Positions 49,701 through 58,900 of a stretch of 64,000 bases of DNA are shown here, piece by piece. This stretch comes from Ashinkailepas kermadecensis (taxonomy: Eukaryota; Arthropoda; Thecostraca; Neolepadidae). The first letter of the stretch is position 1, and every line of letters begins with the position of its first letter. The notes below the pieces were generated by a model. It was not told where the DNA came from, searched no databases, and saw only the letters and a list, made by a program, of their open reading frames with translations. Both the position numbers and the translations under genes were made by a program. The stretch covers positions 496,001 through 560,000 of the forward strand of contig JAOTOM010005055.1 of NCBI GenBank assembly GCA_034440615.1, read 5' to 3'.

Positions 49701-52700
49701 TCAACTTGGTATGCCAGCAATACAACTTCAAGACCTACTAAGAGGGAAACATCAACCGCACTCAGGACTGAGAAACGAACCGGACAAAACCGGTCCAACA
49801 GGTTTTATTCAGTTAAAACAGGAGATAATAAGAATTATGCAAATTTCATACTTCAAGCTCAGAATGAAAAAAAATGAAAGAAGTCCTGGCTTCAAACTTA
49901 GAATAAAGAAAGAAGCTACGACAAACAGAAGGGCACATGTTGGTACAAGTCACGAAATACACAGGGGCAGGACAGGCAGGACATGAGCGAGGCACTACAG
50001 AAGGACGGGTTATGGCAGGGCAGGGGTAGCGATGTTCCAGGGAAATCTGGGCGGGGTAGGGAGAAACAGGAATGGGTCAGAGCAAGGCGGACAGGTTGAA
50101 AAGGATCAGAACTTTTCTGTAGTTTTCAGCATCGAAAAATACACACCTTGCATGAAAAATGCGCATTTATTTATGTAAGGAACAATTTCGTAACTGTTAT
50201 ATGTCAACATTGCCATCTAAACATCATAACGTGCATGCAATGCACATGTTGAATTAATGCCATCATAAAATACGCACTAAAGAAGTTACATTGCGCTCCA
50301 TTATTTTCGCTGCAGCCCTACAATCAGACCAGACAGGCAGAATCAGACAGTGGAGGCGTGCTCGATAGAGGCAATGCCAAAGGACGGCGGTCGTACCCGA
50401 GCAGCAGCAGCTGACCGTGCAGCTGGATACTTTCGTCGATGGTGTGCGAGAGCGTGGCGTCGTCGTACTGCACGTGCGGCAGGTCGCGTGACAGCTTCTC
50501 CACCACCAGCTGCACGAGGCCACGGCAGAACTCGAGCCGCGGCCGACAGTCGGGCAGCGTCTGCGGCCGACCACAGCTGACGTCACGCTCCACCCAACAG
50601 CAGCCACAGACACAGACACAGCCGACCACAGCTGACGTCACGCTCCACCCAACAGCAGCCACAGACACAGACACAGCCGACCACAGCTGACGTCACGCTC
50701 CACCCAACAGCAGCCACAGACACAGACACAGCCGGCCACAGCTGACGTCACGCTCCACCCAACAACAGCCAGACACAGCCTCAGCCGACCACAGCTGACG
50801 TCACGCTCCACCCAACAGCAGCCACAGGCACAGACACAGCCGACCACAGCTGACGTCACGCTCCACCCAACAACAGCCAGACACAGCCTCAGCCGACCAC
50901 AGCTGACGTCACGCTCCACCCAACAGCAGCCACAGGCACAGACACAGCCGACCACAGCTGACGTCACGCTCCACCCAACAGCAGCCACAGACACAGCCGA
51001 CCACAGCTGACGTCACGCTCCACCCAACAACAGCCAGACACAGCCGGCCACAGCTGACGTCACGCTCCACCCAACAGCAGCCACAGGCACAGACACAGCC
51101 GACCACAGCTGACGTCACGCTCCACCCAACAACAGCCACAGACACAGCCGACCACAGCTGACGTCATGCTCCACCCAACAGCAGCCACAGACACAGCCAC
51201 AGCCGGCCACAGCTGACGTCACGCTCCACCCAACAGCAGCCACAGACACAGACACAGCCGACCACAGCTGACGTCACGCTCCACCCAACAGCAGCCACAG
51301 ACACAGACACAGCCGGCCACAGCTGACGTCACGCTCCACCCAACAGCAGCCACAGACACAGACACAGCCGGCCACAGCTGACGTCACGCTCCACCCAACA
51401 TCAGCCACAGACACAGACACAGCCGGCCACAGCTGACGTCACGCTCCACCCAACAACAGCCACAGACACAGCCGACCACAGCTGATGTCATGCTCCACCC
51501 AACAGCAGCCACAGGCACAGACACAGCCGACCACAGCTGACGCCACGCTCCACCCAACAGCAGCCACAGACACAGACACAGCCGGCCACAGCTGACGTCA
51601 CGCTCCACCCAACAACAGCCACAGACACAGCCGACCACAGCTGATGTCATGCTCCACCCAACAGCAGCCACAGGCACAGACACAGCCGACCACAGCTGAC
51701 GCCACGCTCCACCCAACAGCAGCCACAGACACAGACACAGCCGGCCACAGCTGACGTCACGCTCCACCCAACAACAGCCACAGACACAGCCGGCCACAGC
51801 TGACGTCACGCTCCACCCAACAGCAGCCACAGCCGACCATAGCTGACGTCACGCTCCCAACAGCAGCCACAGACACAGACACAGCCGACCACAGCTGACG
51901 TCACGCTCCACCCAACAACAGTCACAGACATTAAGGCACCAGATACACGTCGATCCCAGCAAACGAGACCACCACAAAATAGACGCACGAAAGAGTAGAT
52001 TGGGTGCCAACAGCAACATTGTTCGAATAAAAACGCAGGACAAAACCTTTCAATCTTACTCTGCCGTCCCAAGGAAGAAAAACGCGTGCCCCCGTTTGGG
52101 TCAGTGCAAGTTTCGTTCCACTACTTCTGATCTGCTCGAATTTATATAGGCCAAATTCACAGCATTATTATTTGCATTGCACCGTTGTGTACTACATCCG
52201 CCCATGGGGGTAGGTCCCAATTAGTGCACCCGGGACTTTCGATTTTACTACCTTGGCACGGCAGTACTAAATCCTGATCACCTGCATGAACATTGCAAAT
52301 GTACGCCACGACCGGCATGTGACACACAGCCACCACAGTCATTGGCACCGTACAAACACACACACGCACACACCAACAGTACCATCCAGCGCAGTGCTCA
52401 ACATTGATTTTGCATCAGGGTATTTTTTTTTTAAATCACAATCGTTGGTGAAAGAGTGAGATATTCCAGAGAAACGTGAACAGTAAGCATGCCTGTTCCA
52501 CATTTGCACCCGGTCGTCTGACAGTGGGCCCACTGATTCACATAGTGTGGCAGCTGGAACACAAATATACGGATTATTGTGAGAAGAGAGGAAGAGCATA
52601 ACAAGAGAGAGGTGCTAAGCATTTCCCAACTGGAAAGGAGTGGAGATTTATCCACAACACAGCACCTAAACAGTGGAAAATTGTGTCATTATGGGTGTCA

Positions 52701-54177
52701 TATCGTGCCCAAACTCGTAAAGTATGGACCACTGACGACCATGGACCTAGGTTCGCTGTCACACGTACCACCTATCTGAGCCAGTACACCATCACACGTG
52801 CCACCTACCTGAGCCAGTACACCATCACACATGCCACCTACCTAAGCCTGTACACTGTCACACGTACCACCTACCTGAGCCAGTACACCATCACACGTGC
52901 CACCTACCTGAGCCAGTACACCATCACACATGCCACCTACCTGAGCCAGTACACCATCACACGTACCACCTACCTGAGCCAGTACACATAACACCACCAC
53001 CTAGTAACAACCCTACCTGAGCCAGTACACCATCACACATGCCACCTACCTGAGCCAGTACACCATCACACATGCCACCTACCTGAGCCAGTACACCATC
53101 ACACGTACCACCTACCTGAGCCAGTACACCATCACACGTGCCACCTACCTGAGCCAGTACACCATCACACGTGCCACCTACCTGAGCCAGTACACCATCA
53201 CACATGCCACCTACCTGAGCCAGTACACCATCATACGTACCACCTACCTGAGCCAGCGTCGGCACCACGGCCGTTTCCAGGAACGTCTCGTGGTCGGTGA
53301 TCCACTGCAGCACCTGGCCCATGTACCACTCGGGCTTGGCCGGGTTGTTAGTCTGCTTGTCACCGCAGAAGTGAAACATGAACCGTTTGCGCAGTGGCCG
53401 CAGCAGGAGCCGCACGGGCAGCGCCGCCGGGGGCAGGGCGGCCAGCGCAGCCGGCCGCGGCGGAGGCGCGCCCGGGCCGCAGGCGGACAGCGCCGACAGC
53501 CGGCGCAGCGCCGCCTGCAGGTGCGCCTGCGGCTCCGCGCCGGGCGGCGCCGGACTCACTGCCGAGTTGGTGCTGATGAGCGGGTAGCGCAGCTCCACCA
53601 GCGCCGCGTCCAGCGCGGCTGTCAGCAGCCGCAGCAGGTGGTCGTACCAGGCGGTCACCAGCGCGCCGCCGTACTCGGCCAGCGCGCGGCAGCGCGACTC
53701 GGCCAGCACGCCAGCCGTCTGCTGATGCAGGTCTCGCAGCCGCGCCAGCGCCTCGTCAGTCGCGCCGTGTGACAGCAGGTCGTGCACGGCGTCGCTCAGC
53801 TGCGTCAGTCGGCCGAGCCGGGCACGGTAGGCGCGCTGCTTCAGACGCGCCTTGGCGGCAGCCAGCGGCGGCTCCAGCTGGCTGCACAGCTCGCTATTGG
53901 CCGTCACAAACGCGTCGCAGTCCCGCAGCAGCGGCTCGGCTGCCAGCTGCAGCGCCGATGTGCCGGCGGCCGCCGTCTGAGCGCGCCTCAGCAGCTGACA
54001 CAGTACAGAGTCAGAGCTCTTGTTGCTGATGGCCAACTCATTCTCCAGATCATCCTTCTTTTGCTGCAACTGATTCTGGAAGGCACGCAAGTGTTCCAAG
54101 TCCTCTAATCTGTCTCCCACCTTTGAGTTCAGCTTCTTCAACACAGGGGAGCTGTATTTTGCACTGCTCATGCTCAT
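31342..54177 (-). CDS. RINT1: RINT1 (RAD50-interacting protein 1 / TIP20 family), 8 predicted exons
   Basis: Predicted join on the minus strand: 54177-53248, 50560-50397, 49540-49369, 44951-44785, 44087-43904, 36375-36220, 34939-34820, 31749-31342. All exons have AG/GT borders and compatible phases (0,2,0,2,0,0,0), giving 766 residues; vertebrate RINT1 is about 790. Recognised family blocks include KPEWYMGQVLQWI (exon 1), RLEFCRGLVQLVVEKL (exon 2), MERKYAMERMDAMLASE (exon 3), LQFLELQLELLDDLRVRL (exon 4) and GSALLLRDAL (exon 8). The first ~50 residues look coiled-coil. RINT1 is known to work with ZW10 and NAG/NBAS in the NRZ (Dsl1) tether for Golgi-to-ER retrograde vesicles at the ER membrane, and was first described as a RAD50 partner in the G2/M checkpoint. 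The start is the first of two close methionines (MSMSS). Introns are swollen by minisatellites, and intron 5 holds a Ty3/Gypsy relic. A small extra exon in intron 3 is possible. The family call is firm; individual splice sites are inferred. Confidence 0.9.
31750..31935 (-). repeat. Minisatellite at acceptor of RINT1 exon 8
   Basis: Four to five diverged units of about 45 bp. The copy next to the exon reads GTTGACAGATGCTGACCGAG on the gene strand, against the true GTTGACAG|GCGCTGACCGAG. It therefore duplicates the acceptor plus about 14 exon bases. Confidence 0.8.
32041..32222 (+). mobile_element. Related SINE with a different tRNA head
   Basis: The head begins GTCGCAGTAGCTCAGTCGG with a different anticodon arm. 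From GCGACCAATCGGCGTGAGAG the body matches the main SINE family, including the CCAATC stem motif, CTATATGAC, GCGTCGTAAAA and an AAAACCAATAATC tail. It is flanked by ACCAGGG on both sides. Lies in RINT1 intron 7. Confidence 0.8.
32490..32990. repeat. Two small tandem repeats in RINT1 intron 7
   Basis: At 32490-32580, about three copies of a 34-bp unit with CTCGATGTACTGCCGCCGTC. At 32820-32990, a diverged ~21-bp repeat of GTGATGTCAGGTGAGTCT type. Intron 7 also has a doubled TCGGGCGACGTTATTATGG (33226-33295) and a GGCGGCTGGCC/GGCCAGCCGCC hairpin at 33774-33801. Confidence 0.75.
34820..34939 (-). CDS. RINT1: RINT1 exon 7
   Basis: The acceptor is CCCGTCAG|GTGTTG and the donor CTGCAG|GTCAGT, both phase 0, 40 codons. 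It encodes VLLEVRARSRPYRKYAWF and ends LSPTACPMLQ, matching the family region 'VFREVKDAAKLYKKERW ... SSSACPLLLTLRDHL'. A 31-bp array begins just upstream of the acceptor. Confidence 0.88.
34960..35570 (-). repeat. 31-bp minisatellite upstream of RINT1 exon 7
   Basis: About 17-19 copies of a 31-bp unit with core GGCAGTCACAGGGCAGGTC (plus strand). The first unit begins within about 20 bases of the exon 7 acceptor. The unit does not contain the exon's AG but starts from sequence next to it. Confidence 0.9.
36220..36375 (-). CDS. RINT1: RINT1 exon 6
   Basis: The acceptor is CTTGTCAG|GTGCTG and the donor GACCAG|GTGGGC, both phase 0. It encodes VLTASDEDGMAVKKAELEA and FDASVQLFGRIEDDIVQLI, aligning with the family region 'SSVFDDMINLLERLKHDML'. 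The acceptor is the last of about 79 near-identical copies in the 48-bp array upstream, which is open in the same frame. The exon start is therefore formally ambiguous: any upstream copy would keep the frame. Confidence 0.85.
36376..40152 (-). repeat. 48-bp minisatellite at acceptor of RINT1 exon 6, about 79 copies
   Basis: Nearly identical 48-bp units over 3.8 kb. On the gene strand each carries CTCTTGTCAGGTGCTGGCGG, almost the exon 6 acceptor (CTCTTGTCAG|GTGCTGACGG). The period is 16 codons and there is no stop in the exon 6 frame, so the frame is open from about 40119 to the exon. Differences between copies are mostly T/C or CA/CT at one site and a few G/A changes, which implies recent amplification or homogenisation. 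Confidence 0.98.
40516..43500 (-). mobile_element. Decayed Ty3/Gypsy-like LTR retrotransposon in RINT1 intron 5
   Basis: Fragments appear in order on the minus strand, in shifting frames. First is a possible gag start (43500-43246, MANRKRRCEEVPERMW). The gag body is in two frames between 42917 and 42180 (FESWSNKFDGCSRLLVGLDE; then LRGQLVAGVRDENARRRMPE). The RT end follows at about 42010-41880 (LRSFLDLVQQM; KTDAGRLKGLGLSL in another frame), then the RNase H region at 41859-41640 (ETRDAIIDAEMLAFVWSTKT). A linker (MPDALSGNP) and the integrase zinc-binding region at 40710-40516 (KRRARNVVYWPGINWNI) complete it. Protease, most of RT and the integrase core are missing, and stops and frameshifts are many. 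LTRs were not found. It is a dead relic in the same orientation as RINT1. Confidence 0.8.
43904..44087 (-). CDS. RINT1: RINT1 exon 5
   Basis: The acceptor is GTCGACAG|CACGGT. The split codon AG+C restores Ser before TVCCALLNTAHHLRGALAEW, which matches the family segment 'CAILNAVNYISTVLADW'. It then contains a glutamine-rich run (alternating CAG/CAA-type codons) and ends at CLDQ with donor GACCAG|GTCAGC, phase 0. The poly-Q tract is variable-looking and not part of the conserved domain. Confidence 0.88.
44088..44580 (-). repeat. 38-bp minisatellite at acceptor of RINT1 exon 5
   Basis: About 12 copies beyond the real site. On the gene strand each contains GTGTCGACAG|CACGGTCTGC, the acceptor and first 10 bases of exon 5. 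38 is not a multiple of three, so upstream use would shift the frame. Confidence 0.95.
44785..44951 (-). CDS. RINT1: RINT1 exon 4
   Basis: It encodes VADGVLTLLQAMTERYQ and LQFLELQLELLDDLRVRL, a clear match to the family block with LQFLELQKDLVDDFRIRL. The chosen acceptor is GCCGCCAG|GTGGCG (phase 0, in agreement with exon 3). An alternative GAGCAG|TATGTG 28 bases further upstream would need a phase-1 partner. The donor is TTGAG|GTGAGA, phase 2. A 30-bp array lies directly upstream of the acceptor. Confidence 0.85.
44975..45235 (-). repeat. 30-bp minisatellite upstream of RINT1 exon 4
   Basis: Nine copies of a 30-bp unit, GTGAGCAGTATGTGTTGACG plus GGACCTGCG-type spacer on the gene strand. The last unit degrades into the exon 4 acceptor region. 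Related fragments occur at 46618-46850 and 47940-48040 in the same intron. Confidence 0.92.
46618..46850 (-). repeat. Detached fragment of the 30-bp array family
   Basis: Seven to eight diverged units of GTCAACACATACCGCTCACC type, the same family as 44975-45235, now 1.4 kb away. They alternate with a variant containing ACTACATACTAGCATCAACA, so the two-unit mix is older or has evolved separately. Confidence 0.75.
47396..47558 (+). mobile_element. tRNA-derived SINE, full length
   Basis: Same family, in RINT1 intron 3 and antisense to the gene. The 17-bp target-site duplication CCAGTTGACCAAGTTTG is at 47379-47395 and 47559-47575. A small deletion sits before box B (GATTGGGGTTCGAG). Confidence 0.95.
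47940..48635 (-). repeat. 30-bp family remnant followed by 28-bp minisatellite
   Basis: 47940-48040 holds about three more units related to the 30-bp family. From 48045 a 28-bp unit (CGTCAGCAGACCGTACACCA plus CACACCAC) is repeated about 21 times. The array is in RINT1 intron 3 and does not touch an exon. Confidence 0.9.
49369..49540 (-). CDS. RINT1: RINT1 exon 3
   Basis: The acceptor is CTGGTCAG|GTACGG and the donor ACGGAG|GTGCGT (phase 0). It encodes the well-conserved core LDILCRPPFLVRWLSMER followed by KYAMERMDAMLASETAW, matching the vertebrate stretch around 'ERKFALEKMDAMLSSEAAW'. This is the only internal RINT1 exon without a tandem array at its acceptor. Confidence 0.9.
50397..50560 (-). 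CDS. RINT1: RINT1 exon 2
   Basis: The acceptor is GGCCGCAG|ACGCTG and the exon reads on from TLAQ into TLPDCRPRLEFCRGL. It contains the family segments LVVEKLSRDLPHV and YDDATLSHTIDE. The donor is CTCGG|GTACGA, phase 2; it joins the next exon to rebuild a Gly before YGGSPDQPG. A 43-57 bp minisatellite begins a few bases upstream of the acceptor. Confidence 0.85.
50565..51930 (-). repeat. 43-57 bp minisatellite upstream of RINT1 exon 2, with TGACGTCA in most units
   Basis: About 26 units of variable length differing by ACAGAC/CAGCCA insertions. It begins about 5 bases upstream of the exon 2 acceptor and shares CGTCAGCTGTGGTCGGC with the acceptor region. Most units contain the palindrome TGACGTCA. 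Confidence 0.95.
52755..53247 (-). repeat. 33-bp minisatellite at donor of RINT1 exon 1
   Basis: About 14 copies. On the gene strand each contains GGCTCAG|GTAGGTGGCACG, the last bases of exon 1 plus the donor. An interruption at about 52985-53018 disrupts one unit. 33 bp is 11 codons, so the first ~9 copies read through in frame from exon 1. Confidence 0.96.
53248..54177 (-). CDS. RINT1: RINT1 exon 1 (residues 1-310)
   Basis: This exon encodes the N-terminal coiled-coil (about residues 20-50, rich in Q, K, E and L) and the start of the RINT1/TIP20 domain. It ends in the family block containing RKRFMFHFCGDKQTN and KPEWYMGQVLQWI. The donor is CTCAG|GTAGGT, reached after VVPTLAQ. The exon is GC-rich (Ala/Arg/Leu-biased) through residues 50-260. 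The reading frame stays open for about 290 bases past the donor because the adjoining 33-bp array repeats the exon end in frame, so the ORF boundary at 52957 is not the protein end. Confidence 0.9.
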
Positions 54178-54934
54178 CTATTTAGAGTCTTAGAGAGTTC
54201 ACACTCTGCAACATAGCAAAGCACAATCACTATCACACCTATCCCAGCAGAAATATATACTGCAACACAAGCACACAGTTCAAGGTTCTGAGCCTACAAA
54301 GCTGCACAATCGTAAATAAAATACTGCATGGATATTTTGTTTGAATATTGACAAAAATGAACAGGTTTACAGAAACTGGGTTCTGAGGAAATAGCTTGCA
54401 GATATACAGAAACAACTCACATGAAGCTCGTGAGTGGGATGGCGTGGATACTTGTTTTGCCCCCAGAAAGTTTTAGTGCTCTCCATGTGCCTGCGCAACA
54501 TTCTCACTCATTGGGTCCCCCTTGTGGTGCACAATCAACATGCTGCATGGAATGCAAAATTCACAGATTTTAATATGAACAAAAAGCAGGGTATTGTGCT
54601 ACATTTATCTACATGGTTCCAGCATGCATAGATGGAAGGTCACCAGCAATGTTGGTGTTTCAAAATGAAAAAGCTGGTATTGTAAAGCAGCCCCAAATCA
54701 TGCATTAATCAACATATTTATAATGTAGCTATACCAACTGGTGTTGAAAGTAAAATACCTTCAATCCAACATTTTCCATCCAAGCTGGTCAAACTAACAG
54801 TGGACTTTGTGCATGATGATGATATCCCCATGAGTCAGACTTCATACAAAAGTCCAATGTGCCTTCACATGGTGACCCAAATGTAGAGCATATCTAATTG
54901 TCAGCCAACAATGTTAGCAACCTTGGCCATGAAT

Positions 54935-55510
54935 CAGATATACCTGGATTGGAAACTCCAGGTTGCATCTTTCACATGTGCTATCAGCAGCACCGACCTG
55001 CCACCAGGTGGACACTAAGTAAAACCAGAAATGATGTTGGTTTTAGGCTCTGTGCCCATGGGAGTTTGGGTATGCATTTCATGTTTGACTTTTTCCAATA
55101 TCTAGAGTTGAGATGGTGAGGGCAGAAGTAGAACCACCTGTTTCTATCACGAGCATGAGCATTGACACATATTTTAAATATGGATGGGATGGGAATGCTC
55201 AAGGCAGACTTTCATATGCCATACCATAGCCTTAATGTTATATTTATTCAACACTGGAGGATGAGTCCCAGACAAAGATCCAGAGGGCAGGGGTTCATAC
55301 AGGGGTGTATATTTCTGAAAACTATTTGGAGGGGCACAATGCATGAAGGCAATGGGCAGGCCAAAAAGCATTTGGAGGGGGCACACTCCATAGGGTCCCA
55401 TGTTAAAAGTTGAAACTATTGGGGGGGGGGCAAAGCCAACATTGAGGAGGTACTTTGCCCATCAAAAGTATACAAAACAACATCCATGGGTCAATGTCCC
55501 CTGATGGTCT
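54935..55510 (+). repeat. Third, older copy of the inverted-repeat family
   Basis: Same order of landmarks as 3395-3930: CCTGGATTGGAAACTCC, CATTTCATGTTTGAC, a TTGAAACTATTGGGGGG G-run, and GCATACAAAACAACA-like ending. A related partial piece is at 1240-1390. Confidence 0.55.
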
Positions 55511-55920
55511 GATTTTGTACAAAAATGACCTTTATTCATGAGTTCCAAAATAACTAGAACATTTTGTATCAAAAATATTGTTTTTATCACAAGAGTCAGG
55601 TTCATGCCCTTTAAGTTATCCAAATTTGATGTTTTCTTCATTTGCTGAAAATGTGTGCTTTTTCATCCCCATCTCCCCTCCAATTTGACTGAAAACCAGT
55701 TTGCTAGATCTGCATCCGATGTCTCCCCATATATTATTTGGCTTTGTTTCACCCATTTACCTGCAGTATTTCAAGGAACTCAATGAAATGTCTTACTAGG
55801 GCTCTGTCACTTAGAATTTAAACAATTCAACCCACCACACTTCATGCTCCTGCCTGATGCCATGGTGCTTCTGGGCATTTACTTACCCAACAGGTTTCCA
55901 TTCAAGAGGTTTCCAAGAGG

Positions 55921-55989
55921 ATGCATATCTGGATTGGAAACCAACAGCTGATATGCAATCAGCTGTTGGTTTCCAATCCAGATATGCAT
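55921..55989. repeat. Perfect palindrome with 32-bp arms and 5-base loop
   Basis: The arms at 55921-55952 and 55958-55989 are exact reverse complements, containing CTGGATTGGAAACCAACAGC on one side. The arm sequence resembles the end of the inverted-repeat family (6392-6415), so it may be a head-to-head end of that element. Confidence 0.95.
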
Positions 55990-58900
55990 CATCCATGCCT
56001 TGGCTACATAGCAAGTGTCGATAGGGGACATGCGCGGCCACGCTACTGCTAGCGCTTCGTTTGCACCTGGCGGCGGAAGGTCGAACTGTAAGAATGCCAT
56101 CGGGTCGCATGGCGGCCGCGGCCGCTAGATGCTAAATCATGAAGATAATTGTCACAACCAAAGAAAGTATGCTATCTCGAGATTTTGCCCCACCTGTGCT
56201 GGATACATTCATCATTTCTGCATCAGCTGATACAACTTAGACTCCAGTATAATGGCCGTTAGTAATCGTCAATTTTGTTTTAATGTTGACATGTTCCCAT
56301 ACTTTCGTATAGCTTAAGCATGGGGAATACCAGAAGCATGATGTGGTCGCATGTGAAATTGAATATTTTGATCAAACGATGGTACTAACTGAAAATGCCC
56401 CCCTGGAACTTCATCAGAATTTATCACTGGTTTCAATGAAGGTATTCCTGGTCAACTGACACTTCTTCTATACATCGTCAAATTTGTTTAAAGATGAAAT
56501 AGCATCACAAGGATGTCTTGGAGTGAAGGATGTCAAGGAAGTGAGGACAGTGTCAATTTGTTGCAGATAATATTTGCTGGTGTATAATAAAACTATTTTA
56601 ACAACACCAATGTTTTTAAAAAATCTTCAAATCCTGCAACAGCCTTGAACAACACATTTACTGAATATTCACATCCAACACCAGTGCATGGGGCATTCCA
56701 GATTTGGTGCATGACAAACCAAGGGGGAACGATATTCCACACTTGTGTTTGACATCATTAATAATTTATCTTATTAACACCACCTGTATGTGCAGTATTA
56801 TTGTGCTTTAAGGTATTCACAAGACAGGTTTTGGACACATTTTACCTGCAGGAAGCAAATAAAGGGGTTAGGCTCGCTTCAGTCACTTTTTTAGTTGAAA
56901 AAAATGCTTTTTTGTTCCTCAAGTTCTTTTGTTCTTCAAAAGCAGCTTAGTCCATGTTAGGTCAGAGTAGGTTTTTTAATTTGATAAGTTTTAGAAGAAA
57001 AATTGTTTCATTTTTTCTCCATCTTTCAAGACTATTCTCTTGCATTAGAAGTTAGGCTAGGTTAGTCTAGACTATGTGGCTTTTTCCTTTTACTTAACAT
57101 TGCTTGGTATGCTATATGACCCAACACAAAGCTCCTTTTCTGGTGTTGCTTTGTCTGCCAACTGAGAAACAAAAACTGCAGAGGAAATGAGTGGTAAGAT
57201 CATGCTAACTACCTTTTGAAATATGACATTGGGAAAAAATCCAAGAGTTACAAAATTACTTGAAAGGAAAAATACATATTTACAATAATCATACATACCA
57301 TAGGTATTGTGACTTACAATTTTTGAGTATTTATTCCTTGTGAATTAATTAGCAGGACCAATGAGCTATAGAGTTAAATGATAACATATGCTCTAAGTGT
57401 TATGAGGATGAATTATCAAAACCTGGTTGAAACATCTCAAGCCAATGCAACAAAGAATACCAAACAGTTCATGATTTGTGTTTTCATTTGCTCAAATACC
57501 CCAGTCTTCAACTACATTTTTACAGAATAAGTTTATGTTTCCATTGAACACAAAATCACTTTGTAACACAGCAGATAGATCCTTTGTCCAAAGATGCATG
57601 ACCATGTTTCACCAAATACATCCCAGTTCATGATTGCAGGCACATACCTGTCAAACTGCATTGTCCCAGACCACTCATATGTTACTGTAAGACAAAACGT
57701 TGGTAAATTTGTGCATTAGAGTAATTTTTAAATGCTTGGAATTGTTCCCAATGCAATGTTTGTTACAATGATTAAGATGATGTGACCACTTATTTCCTGT
57801 GCAAATACTTACTCTTCAGTTGACAAGCAAAATCATACCAAACATGTGCTTTGATTCAGATAATATAACATAAAATGTATGTTAAAGTGAGCTATCATAA
57901 CATAGCCTGAGAAAACCTAAATAGCATACAACCTAACAAGCCCAATAATGTAACCTAAGGTAACCTAACCAAGTTTAATCTCCCTTTTAGGAAAATAAAT
58001 GAATAAAAATAAAAATATGAAACCATTGTTTTTTTTCAAGATTGTACAAATTAATAAAACCTAACCCAGCCCAACCAAACCTAGCCTAACCTGCCCTTGA
58101 GATGAAAGATTCCTCCAAAATTGAGTTTATTAACTTTAAGATATTCACAAGGGAAGTCTACCACTCTCTTTACCTCCATAAAGCAAACAAGGTATGAGGT
58201 TTGGTTAGATTATATTTTCTAATTTGGAAAATATGGATTTTTAATAAAAAAAAAAATATATATATATAACAGGTTAGGCTAGGTTCTTCAATTGGAAAAA
58301 AATGTTCACAAAAATTAATCAAAGGTAGCCTTGCCATTTATGGAAATACTTGATATCTTGGAAATTACTTTTGCAGTGCAATGGTTATGAAGGTGCTAAA
58401 ATGATGTGACCACTTATTTCCTCTGCAAATGCACGATTTTCAGTCAGGATGTGAAATACAAGCTAGAAAGAGGGTGCTGAGTTCAGCAATATATCATATA
58501 ACAATATTCAGCAAGTAACATTGAACATACCGACAAAATGTAACATAACCAAATATAATTTAGCCTAATCTTCCATGCAAGAAAGGAATCGTTTTTAAAC
58601 AGAAAATTTCCGAACAACTTTATTGGCAAACATTTTCAGTGTAAAAACCTAACCTAGCTAACCTAGCCTGAACAGTTTTTGAAGAAAACTGCATCATGCT
58701 TCATGGAGGTGAAATGTGTGTAAAACTTGTCATGGTTACCTTAAACTGCAATAATACCATTTTGTTAATAGCATGATAAAGATGATTTTGGCTTTAGGGC
58801 ACATAAACTGCATTGGTGATTTAGCTTTTAGGATTATTTCTTCTGACAAGAGGTTAGGCTGGGTTAGGTTAAGTTATGTTCCCTTTTCTTTCCTAATGCC

